Shown here: piece after piece, positions 1 through 5,093 of the stretch
Layout: the number at the start of each line of letters is the position of its first letter
Position numbering within the stretch: the stretch's first letter is position 1
NCBI GenBank assembly: GCA_045538535.1
Contig: JAZSRN010000076.1
Location: forward strand, 1-5,093
DNA: 5,093 nt
Direction: 5' to 3'
Source of the DNA: RUG14219 sp045538535
GTDB taxonomy: Bacteria > Cyanobacteriota > Vampirovibrionia > Gastranaerophilales > Gastranaerophilaceae
Notes under the pieces: model-generated
Database searches by the model: none
The model's input: only the letters and a program-made list of their open reading frames with translations
What the model was told of the DNA's origin: nothing
Program-made: the position numbers and the translations under genes

Positions 1-47
1 TTTTCCATAAAATCTATGTCCATACTATCCATAAGCATATTTACCAT
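1..47 (-). CDS. Start of an unidentified ORF running off the left edge
   Basis: An open frame on the minus strand starts with ATG at 47-45 and reads MVNMLMDSMDIDFME before the window ends. Further in-frame ATGs lie at 38, 32, 23 and 8, so the true start is uncertain. No good Shine-Dalgarno sequence precedes any of them. A TATAAT promoter element ends only 7 bases upstream of the first ATG, so either that start is leaderless or an inner ATG is used. It lies where gcvPB would be expected in a T-H-PA-PB operon, but these 15 residues do not look like a GcvPB N-terminus. Too short to identify; it may be no gene at all. Confidence 0.25.
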   Translation of the reverse strand, partial: MVNMLMDSMDIDFME

Positions 48-53
48 ATACCC

Positions 54-81
54 ATTATACCAAATTTTTTAACAAGCGCAA
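54..81 (-). promoter_or_regulatory. Putative sigma70-type promoter downstream of gcvPA
   Basis: On the minus strand a perfect TATAAT (59-54) lies 16 bases downstream of TTGCGC (81-76), a weak -35 matching only the TTG of TTGACA. It would start transcription near position 47, leading into the partial ORF at the left edge. It suggests that the next gene is not simply read through from gcvPA. The strong -10 in AT-rich DNA could still be chance. Confidence 0.4.
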
Positions 82-111
82 GTCCATAACCTTAAGATTA
101 CAGACACTCGC

Positions 112-1365
112 CTATACAATCGCTAAATATGCCTCAATATCTTCATCCGAATTCATTTCTGTCGTTGCAACCAAAATGCTGTATTCATCTAATTTTATGC
201 CACCATTTATATTATTAGCATCTAATTTAGACAAAAATTCATCTGCATTTTTACATTTGACAACAAACTCATTATAGAAATTTTCCGTCAAAATTTCATA
301 ACCTTTAGCTTTTAAACCATCGGCCAAATTGTGAGCATTTTTCGCAGATAGATAACTTGCTTGTTTAAACCCATTTTCACCAACTAAAGACAAATAAACA
401 TTAGCACAAAGCCCGATTAACGCTTGATTTGAACAAATATTACTTGTTGCTTTTTCACGTTTAATATGTTGTTCTCTGGTCTGAATTGTCAAAGTATAAG
501 CATCTTGGCCATCTTTATCTAAAGTTTTACCGGCTAATCTTCCCGGCAACTGGCGCATAAACTTTTCTTTACAAGCCAAAAATCCTGCGTGCGGCCCACC
601 GAAATTCATAGGAATACCAAGGGTTTGAATATCACCTACAACAATATCGGCACCATATTCAGCCGGAGGCGCTAACAATGCTAAGCTTGAAACATCACAA
701 CAAACGATTTTCAAACATTCTACATTATCCAAGCTGTTAAGTTCAGCGATTTCACCATAATAATCCGGAGTTTGAATCATTAAGCAAGCGTAATCCGAAG
801 TATTAGTAGGCACAACATCAAAAACTTCTAATTCAATATCATTTGACCAACAATAAGTTTTTATAACTTTTAAATACTCAGGATTTAATCTTTTAGATAC
901 AAGAACCTTGTCTTTTTTAGAGATTCTAACCGCCATAAGAATAGCTTCAGCACAAGCACTTGCACCATCATAGACCGTTGCATTTGAAATATCCATGCCG
1001 GTCAATTTACAAATCATAGTTTGGAATTCGTACATAATCTGTAGGGTACCTTGAGAAATCTCCGGTTGATAAGGTGTATATGCTGTCAAAAACTCCCATC
1101 TGCGTGCAATATCAGCAACACAAGCAGGAACAAATTTGTTATAAACACCTCCACCCATAAAACAAAGCTTATCTGAATTATTACGACTTGCTAAAGCCTT
1201 AACCTCTTTTTGGACAGCCATTTCACTCATAGCTTCCGCCAAATTCAATTCTGGCATTTTTGCAACTTCCGGAATTTGTTTAAACAAATCGGATAAAGCA
1301 CTCAAGCCTATACTTTTCAACATTTCGGATGTTGTTTCTTGATTATGCACTAAAAAATTTTTCAT
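112..1365 (-). CDS. gcvPA: Glycine dehydrogenase (decarboxylating) subunit 1, GcvPA
   Basis: The N-terminal-half subunit of the split P-protein of the glycine cleavage system. With GcvPB it decarboxylates glycine and passes the aminomethyl group to lipoylated GcvH in the cytoplasm. Family signatures in order: a glycine-rich FMGGGVYNKFVPA (69-81), TAYTPYQPEISQGTLQ (94-109), NATVYDGASACAEA (128-141), GDIQTLGIPMNFGGPHAGF (244-262) and REKATSNICSNQAL (303-316). The 417 residues are slightly short of the usual 440-450 but show no internal gap. By family knowledge the pyridoxal phosphate lysine sits in GcvPB, so its absence here is normal. The ATG overlaps the gcvH stop by one base (TAATG), implying translational coupling, and GAAGAG upstream may act as ribosome binding site. 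The gene ends with TAG. GcvPB is not in the window. Confidence 0.96.
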   Translation of the reverse strand: MKNFLVHNQETTSEMLKSIGLSALSDLFKQIPEVAKMPELNLAEAMSEMAVQKEVKALASRNNSDKLCFMGGGVYNKFVPACVADIARRWEFLTAYTPYQPEISQGTLQIMYEFQTMICKLTGMDISNATVYDGASACAEAILMAVRISKKDKVLVSKRLNPEYLKVIKTYCWSNDIELEVFDVVPTNTSDYACLMIQTPDYYGEIAELNSLDNVECLKIVCCDVSSLALLAPPAEYGADIVVGDIQTLGIPMNFGGPHAGFLACKEKFMRQLPGRLAGKTLDKDGQDAYTLTIQTREQHIKREKATSNICSNQALIGLCANVYLSLVGENGFKQASYLSAKNAHNLADGLKAKGYEILTENFYNEFVVKCKNADEFLSKLDANNINGGIKLDEYSILVATTEMNSDEDIEAYLAIV

Positions 1366-1748
1366 TATTCCAACTCTTCTTTATAATCTTCGTAATCCAA
1401 TAAATCTTCAAATTCAGTAGGTTCCGGTGTTGCTGCAATTTTAATCAACCAACCGTTTTCGTAAACATCTTCGTTCAAAGTTTCAGGCGCATCAGCAACA
1501 GCAACGTTAACCTCAGAAACTTTACCGGAAATCGGCATATAAATTTCAGACGCTGCTTTTACAGATTCAATAGTTGCAAAAGTTTCGCCTTTTTTAAACT
1601 CAGCACCAACTTCAGGCAATTCCAAAAAAACAATATCGCCTAACTGTTCAACCGCATAATCAGTCAAACCTACAGTATAAGTTCCATTTTCATTGTCCAA
1701 AATATACTCGTGACTTTTGGAACATAAAATTTTCTCTGTGATACTCAT
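1365..1748 (-). CDS. gcvH: Glycine cleavage system H protein (lipoyl carrier)
   Basis: A small cytoplasmic carrier whose lipoyl arm shuttles the aminomethyl group from the P-protein to the T-protein and is then reoxidised by lipoamide dehydrogenase. The 127 residues match the family length. The N-terminal part has HEYILDNENGTYTVGLTDYA (13-32), followed by QLGDIVFLELPEVG (35-48). The lipoylation site is in TIESVKAASE, with Lys64 as the modified residue, followed by IYMPISGKVSEVN. The C-terminal NGWLIKI is also typical. A strong Shine-Dalgarno AAGGAG (1759-1754) lies 5 bases before the ATG, which settles the start. It sits 20 bases after gcvT and overlaps gcvPA by one base, so all three should be co-transcribed. 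Confidence 0.97.
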   Translation of the reverse strand: MSITEKILCSKSHEYILDNENGTYTVGLTDYAVEQLGDIVFLELPEVGAEFKKGETFATIESVKAASEIYMPISGKVSEVNVAVADAPETLNEDVYENGWLIKIAATPEPTEFEDLLDYEDYKEELE

Positions 1749-1768
1749 TTTTTCTCCTTATATATTAA

Positions 1769-2875
1769 TTATTTAGATTTTACAAAATTGTGTTTTTCCA
1801 CGAAAGGTTTTTTAACAACCTCAGCATCGTGTAGTTTCTCTCTTATCATAACTTGAACATCAGATCCGGTACATATTTCTTTAACATTTTTTACATAAGC
1901 AAGCGCAATGTTACAACCTAAAGTCGGTGAAGGAGCTCCACTGGTAATGACCCCGACCTTTTCACCGCCAAAGTAAACATCATAACCATGACGCGCAATA
2001 TTTCTATCTTTCATTTTAAGTGCAATGAGCTTTTTAGTAACCCCATCGCGCACTTGCGCCATAATGACATCTTTACCATTGTAATCAACCGTTTTGTCCT
2101 TAGGAATTGACCAAGAAAGACCGGCTTCAATAGGTGTTGTCTCTTCGTCCAAATCATTGCCATAAAGATGTAATGCGGCCTCTAATCTAAGCGTATCTCT
2201 CGCACCAAGCCCGATTGGCTTAATCCCAAATTCTTTGCCTTCTTCTAAAACCTTATCCCACAAATCTTGGGCATACTCATTTTCTACCAATAATTCAAAT
2301 CCGTCTTCACCAGTATAACCCGTACGAGAAACAAACATTTTGACGCCCGCAACCGTTCCTAATTTGATAGTGAAAGAATCTTGATTTCCGTCATAACCCA
2401 TTTTTTGAATTAAATCTATTGCCTTTGGCCCTTGAACCGCCAATAGTGAATAGTCATTTGAACGATTATCTATTTTAACCTCAAAATCATTTTTATTTCT
2501 AAACATCCAATTCACATCTTCGTCGATTCTTGACGCATTACAAATAACCAAATATTCAGAAATACCCATTTTGTAAATAATTAAATCATCTATCAAACCG
2601 CCATTTTTGTTCGGAAGTTGGCAATAAACCGCTTTTTCATAAACCAGTTTTGAAATATCTTGCGGAACAATACTATTTAAAAACTCCAAAGCATCTTTAC
2701 CGGATACAAAAACCTCTCCCATGTGCGAAACGTCAAAAAGTCCAACATTTTCCCTAACTGTTTTGTGCTCATCCATAATTGACGAATACTGAACCGGCAT
2801 GTGCCAACCGGCAAAATCAACCATTTTCGCACCTAATTGAACGTGTTTGTCATGTAAAAAAGTTTCCTTAGTCAT
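1769..2875 (-). CDS. gcvT: Glycine cleavage system T protein (aminomethyltransferase)
   Basis: Transfers the methylene carbon from the aminomethyl-lipoyl arm of GcvH to tetrahydrofolate, releasing ammonia and giving 5,10-methylene-tetrahydrofolate. The 368 residues are the normal length. Visible signatures: MVDFAGWHMPVQY (18-30), GLFDVSHMGE (45-54), GGLIDDLIIYK (92-102, holding the conserved catalytic-region aspartates), SRTGYTGEDGFELL (in the middle domain), GLGARDTLRLEAALHLYGND, and the C-terminal barrel motif TSGAPSPTLG (311-320). First gene of the operon, with a TTGACA promoter close upstream. The ribosome binding site is an unusual run of seven G before the ATG (see separate entry). Nothing is missing or broken. 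Confidence 0.97.
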   Translation of the reverse strand: MTKETFLHDKHVQLGAKMVDFAGWHMPVQYSSIMDEHKTVRENVGLFDVSHMGEVFVSGKDALEFLNSIVPQDISKLVYEKAVYCQLPNKNGGLIDDLIIYKMGISEYLVICNASRIDEDVNWMFRNKNDFEVKIDNRSNDYSLLAVQGPKAIDLIQKMGYDGNQDSFTIKLGTVAGVKMFVSRTGYTGEDGFELLVENEYAQDLWDKVLEEGKEFGIKPIGLGARDTLRLEAALHLYGNDLDEETTPIEAGLSWSIPKDKTVDYNGKDVIMAQVRDGVTKKLIALKMKDRNIARHGYDVYFGGEKVGVITSGAPSPTLGCNIALAYVKNVKEICTGSDVQVMIREKLHDAEVVKKPFVEKHNFVKSK

Positions 2876-2879
2876 ATTG

Positions 2880-2886
2880 CCCCCCC
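2880..2886 (-). promoter_or_regulatory. Seven-G ribosome binding site of gcvT
   Basis: On the minus strand a run of seven G lies 4 bases before the gcvT ATG, in place of an AGGAGG-type sequence. It can pair with the CCUCC end of 16S rRNA only through its G's. No other purine-rich candidate fits the spacing. A homopolymer here could change length by slippage and alter spacing, but one sequence cannot show that. Confidence 0.4.
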
Positions 2887-2899
2887 ATATATAAGACTA

Positions 2900-2927
2900 T
2901 TTTTATCCATTTCAAGGATTATGTCAA
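2900..2927 (-). promoter_or_regulatory. Promoter of the gcvT-gcvH-gcvPA operon
   Basis: On the minus strand a perfect -35 TTGACA (2927-2922) is followed after 16 bases by TAAAAA (2905-2900), or after 17 by AAAAAT, each matching four of six bases of TATAAT. Transcription would begin near 2893, giving a 5' leader of only about 18 bases. That is too short to contain a glycine riboswitch, so regulation would have to act at initiation. Confidence 0.65.
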
Positions 2928-2940
2928 GGAATTAACATTA

Positions 2941-2970
2941 ATTAAGACGAGAGCAATCCCCCGCCTTAAT
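2941..2970 (-). terminator. Hairpin between the pilin-like gene and the gcv operon
   Basis: The arms 2941-2951 and 2960-2970 enclose an 8-base loop. Read as minus-strand RNA, all 11 pairs form (nine Watson-Crick, two G-U). On the plus strand the same two positions are A-C mismatches, so the structure favours the minus direction. It lies about 32 bases after the stop of the pilin-like gene and just upstream of the gcvT promoter, as expected for a terminator insulating the operon. The downstream tract (TTAATGTTAATT) is only moderately U-rich, so termination strength is uncertain. Confidence 0.5.
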
Positions 2971-3002
2971 GTTTTGTTTAGTAGTGAAACACTTTTAGAT
3001 TT

Positions 3003-4076
3003 TTATTCTTTACACAACACTAAGCCGCTGCTGAGACGACGGGCTTGCCCTCCTTCACTATATGCCCTCGAATACGCAGAAGCAAAACTGCGACAGTATG
3101 CTGCATAACTATGACGTTCCTCTCCTGACCAAACCCAAAACGTCTTGGTATTAGCATCTGAAAAACCATATTTCAACCCTATTGATGCATTATAGGATAT
3201 GCCTTCTTTGTCTTCATATGCCCCAATCGTTGTACCATATATATCCTTTGCTATAATTGCTAGCTCTACTCGACTGGCAATGTTTTTTGTGCCGCCACAT
3301 GTTAAAGCTGCACCAGCATAGTAGTCACCATTTGCACAATCACTTGTATCGCAACAGTAATCAAGACCTAAATCATCTTTTTGAGCCATACATTCATCAT
3401 AAGTTAATGGTTTGTTTGCTGCTTGTGGAGCCTTAAAACAACTGCCATTGATTTCGAATGCGCATGCAGAGCCTAGACCGCCGGAGTTGAAGGTTATGAC
3501 GTCATTAGATAGTTGGTTTGGCATTTTACTGCCGTTCCAATCGAATACTGCAGCTACGCAACCAGATGTTGAAGATTGATTGTTTGACCAAGTCACTGGA
3601 ACTTCATCAATATCACATTTTGCGTTGTAGGTTAATATCATTGCGGTACCATCTGCAGTCACTATACCTACAGTATCACCGTATTCATGGGTGTCATCGT
3701 TTGTCATTTTTAGTTGTTTACCGGTTGTGGTTTTAGATATTTCCCATTCTTTGCCTTCGTCGTTAATTATTACTTTCTCGGTTGGCCAACATTCGGTTAG
3801 ATGGGCATTGTCGCAGACCTTTGCAATCTTTAGGTGTTTTTGTAGTTCATTTACAAAATCCATTGTTGTTGCGTAACCACCTAAGGTTGAAAGTGATTTC
3901 ATCTTATCTGTTGCTTTGCCGAATTTTTGAGTAATATTTTGGTTACGAGCGATTTTTACTCGTTCTTGAATATTCGCAATCAATGCCGGCATCGTCAACG
4001 CCGCTACTACACCTACGATTGCAAGAGTGATTAAGACTTCTGCTAAAGTAAAACCGCATTTTCGGTAGGGCTGGGT
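3003..4076 (-). CDS. Large type IV pilin/pseudopilin-like protein, 5' end missing
   Basis: The open frame begins after a TGA at 4079-4077 and reads TQPYRKCG|FTLAEVLITLAIVGVVAAL, a class III prepilin signal. Cleavage is expected after Gly8, with Glu at mature position 5 and a hydrophobic helix to about residue 30. A prepilin peptidase would process it for membrane insertion and assembly into a pilus or a secretion pseudopilus. The first possible starts (TTG 3998, ATG 3992) lie beyond this signal, so they cannot be the real start; the authentic start is absent. The mature part has several paired cysteines (VCDNAHLTEC, GSACAFEINGSC) and a pseudopilin-like DWNGSKMPNQLSNDVITF (179-196, counted from the first open codon). 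From residue 222 a Cys-containing variable domain follows, with FWVWSG (313-318), SYAAYCRSF and a C-terminal LCKE. At 357 residues it is far larger than ordinary pilins. The exact role is unknown: adhesin, minor pilin or secreted pseudopilin are all possible. Confidence 0.8.
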   Translation of the reverse strand, partial: TQPYRKCGFTLAEVLITLAIVGVVAALTMPALIANIQERVKIARNQNITQKFGKATDKMKSLSTLGGYATTMDFVNELQKHLKIAKVCDNAHLTECWPTEKVIINDEGKEWEISKTTTGKQLKMTNDDTHEYGDTVGIVTADGTAMILTYNAKCDIDEVPVTWSNNQSSTSGCVAAVFDWNGSKMPNQLSNDVITFNSGGLGSACAFEINGSCFKAPQAANKPLTYDECMAQKDDLGLDYCCDTSDCANGDYYAGAALTCGGTKNIASRVELAIIAKDIYGTTIGAYEDKEGISYNASIGLKYGFSDANTKTFWVWSGEERHSYAAYCRSFASAYSRAYSEGGQARRLSSGLVLCKE

Positions 4077-4714
4077 TCACTCTAGCCGAGGTCCTAATCA
4101 CCCTAGCAATCGTCGGGGTAGTAGCGGCGATTACGATGCCGGCGTTGATTGCGAATATTCAAGAACGAGTTAAAACCGCTCGTATCCAAAACATTACTCA
4201 AAAATTCGGTAAAGCAACAGATAAGATGAAATCACTTTCAACCTTAGGTGGTTATGCAACAACAATGGATTTTGTAAACGAATTTCAAAAACACCTCAAG
4301 ATTGCAAAAGTCTGTGATAACCAACACCTAGCCGAATGCTGGCCAACCGAGAAGGTAATCATAAACGACGAAGGCAAAGAGTGGGAAATCTCTAAAACAA
4401 AAACCGGAAAACAATTAAAAATGACAAATGACGACACCCACGAATACGGTGATACAGTAGGTATTGTGACTGCAGACGGTACTGCAATGATATTAACCTA
4501 CAACACCAAATGCGATATTGATGAAGTTCCGGTAACTTGGTCAAACAATCAATCAAGCACATCCGGTTGTGTAGCAGCGATATTTGACTGGAATGGCTCC
4601 AAAATGCCAAACAAACTATCCAATGACGTCATAACCTTCAACTCCGGTGGCCTAGGCTCCGCGTGCGCCTTTGAAATTAATGGCAGTTGCTTTAAAGCAC
4701 CACAAGCAGCAAAC
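3414..4714. repeat. Large imperfect inverted repeat formed by two pilin-like genes
   Basis: The arms 4055-3414 (minus) and 4073-4714 (plus) start at the glycine codon of each prepilin site and are colinear without gaps to the shared AAN, 642 bases each. By my count the proteins differ at about ten positions in this stretch. The DNA differs at many third codon positions, so the arms are diverged paralogues and not an exact palindrome. Only 17 bases (4056-4072) separate the arms. Similarity returns further out in the C-terminal domains (DIYGTTIG, EDKEGISYNASIG, KYGFSDANT). Confidence 0.85.
4052..4076. other. Junction of two start-less pilin-like reading frames
   Basis: The plus frame is open from 4052 (after TAA 4049-4051) and the minus frame from 4076 (after TGA), so they overlap antisense by 25 bases. 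Codons for YRKCG on the minus strand fill 4067-4053; codons for RAG on the plus strand fill 4067-4075. The apparent join is thus around 4067-4070. No ATG, GTG or TTG, no Shine-Dalgarno and no promoter for either gene fits here. An ATG at 4059-4057 (minus) is out of frame with the pilin. Confidence 0.75.
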
Positions 4715-5065
4715 ACATATATGACAAAAGCAGAATGTGAAGCTAAAAAAGGAGACCTAGGAATAAATGCTTGTAATTATGACACAGATTACTGGGCAAA
4801 AGCAGTAGAGACATGTGGCCATGTAGATAAAATGGCAAGCATGGCCGATTTAGCAGCGATAGCAAGTGACATATACGGCACAACTATCGGAGAAGAAGAA
4901 GACAAAGAAGGTATATCTTACAACGCCTCAATTGGCTCTAAGTACGGTTTCTCAGATGCAAACACTTTGTCGTTTTGGGTTTGGTCTGGGCGTGAGACCA
5001 CTAGCTACTACGCATACACCCGATACTTCAGCTCTACGAGCAAGTCGGAGGCCAAGCGGTCTTAG
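4052..5065 (+). CDS. Second pilin/pseudopilin-like paralogue, 5' end missing and 3' end probably frameshifted
   Basis: The open frame reads NRIFGRAG|FTLAEVLITLAIVGVVAAI, the same prepilin signal as its neighbour, with Glu at mature position 5. The first ATG (4136) falls after the membrane helix and cannot be the true start; only an unlikely ATT (4058) precedes the signal. Residues 9-221 match the minus-strand paralogue almost exactly, including DWNGSKMPNKLSNDVITF (179-196). The C-terminal domain then differs: TYMTKAECEAKKGDLG, a single CNYDTDYW in place of the paralogue's CC...C cluster, then SMADLAAIASDIYGTTIG, FWVWSG and SYYAYTRYFSS. The frame stops at a TAG 20 residues earlier than the paralogue. 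In another frame GGQA reappears (5047-5058), matching the paralogue's GGQA, which points to a frame change. Probably secreted or pilus-associated if intact; possibly a pseudogene, a silent copy or an assembly product. Confidence 0.7.
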   Translation, partial: NRIFGRAGFTLAEVLITLAIVGVVAAITMPALIANIQERVKTARIQNITQKFGKATDKMKSLSTLGGYATTMDFVNEFQKHLKIAKVCDNQHLAECWPTEKVIINDEGKEWEISKTKTGKQLKMTNDDTHEYGDTVGIVTADGTAMILTYNTKCDIDEVPVTWSNNQSSTSGCVAAIFDWNGSKMPNKLSNDVITFNSGGLGSACAFEINGSCFKAPQAANTYMTKAECEAKKGDLGINACNYDTDYWAKAVETCGHVDKMASMADLAAIASDIYGTTIGEEEDKEGISYNASIGSKYGFSDANTLSFWVWSGRETTSYYAYTRYFSSTSKSEAKRS

Positions 5066-5093
5066 GAAGACAAGACCTGATAACAACTCCTTG

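Noticed and set aside
2876..3002. Glycine riboswitch upstream of gcvT
   Set aside because: No tandem aptamer structure is seen, and the promoter position leaves no room. The only clear structure is a simple hairpin at 2941-2970.
3518..3736. Plus-strand open frame of 72 codons
   Set aside because: Lies antisense inside the conserved pilin-like gene. A similar antisense frame occurs at 4392-4610 in the other copy only because the underlying genes are paralogous. Composition and lack of recognisable motifs mark both as shadows.
3691..3876. Plus-strand open frame of 61 codons
   Set aside because: Antisense to the well-conserved central part of the minus-strand pilin-like gene, with no ribosome binding site or family resemblance.
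4053..4059. ATG at 4059-4057 on the minus strand as start of the minus-strand gene
   Set aside because: It is out of frame with the prepilin motif and would give MRFYFSRS followed by a non-pilin sequence.
3414..4714. Insertion sequence or transposon suggested by the large inverted repeat
   Set aside because: The arms are pilin-like coding sequence. No transposase, terminal repeats or target duplication is visible.
4136..5065. ATG at 4136 as the true start of the plus-strand gene
   Set aside because: It would remove the prepilin cleavage site and most of the membrane helix, which are perfectly encoded in frame just upstream.

Overview
The window is AT-rich bacterial DNA (roughly 40% G+C by eye) with two unrelated halves. 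No marker gene fixes the taxonomy. The split glycine dehydrogenase, the low G+C, and large secreted proteins with a 'GFTLAEVLITLAIVGVVAA' prepilin start together resemble uncultured gut lineages such as Gastranaerophilales (Melainabacteria) or low-G+C gut Alphaproteobacteria. This is inference from family resemblance only.

Left half (1-2940), minus strand: a glycine cleavage operon transcribed gcvT, gcvH, gcvPA. It has a clear promoter just upstream of gcvT, a 20-base gap between gcvT and gcvH, and a one-base stop/start overlap between gcvH and gcvPA. GcvPA (P-protein subunit 1) needs GcvPB, which carries the pyridoxal phosphate lysine. No recognisable gcvPB follows in the 111 bases that remain. 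Those bases hold a promoter-like TATAAT element and the first codons of an unidentified ORF. Together P-, H- and T-proteins (plus lipoamide dehydrogenase from elsewhere) oxidise glycine to CO2, ammonia, NADH and 5,10-methylene-tetrahydrofolate.

Right half (2941-5093): a hairpin terminator, then two large paralogous type IV pilin-like/pseudopilin-like proteins placed head to head. Their prepilin cleavage sites are less than 20 bases apart. They are about 95% identical in protein over the first 213 shared residues and then diverge sharply in a C-terminal domain. Neither reading frame contains a normal start codon before the prepilin motif, and there is no room for promoters between them. Each gene therefore looks cut off at nearly the same point in its leader peptide. 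This is either a real rearrangement (inversion, or cassette-like storage of pilin variants) or an assembly join between members of a multicopy family. The plus-strand copy also seems to lose frame near its 3' end. The variable, locally G+C-rich C-termini are the most interesting part of the window. They suggest diversification by recombination or possibly a diversity-generating retroelement, but neither a reverse transcriptase nor a template repeat is visible here.
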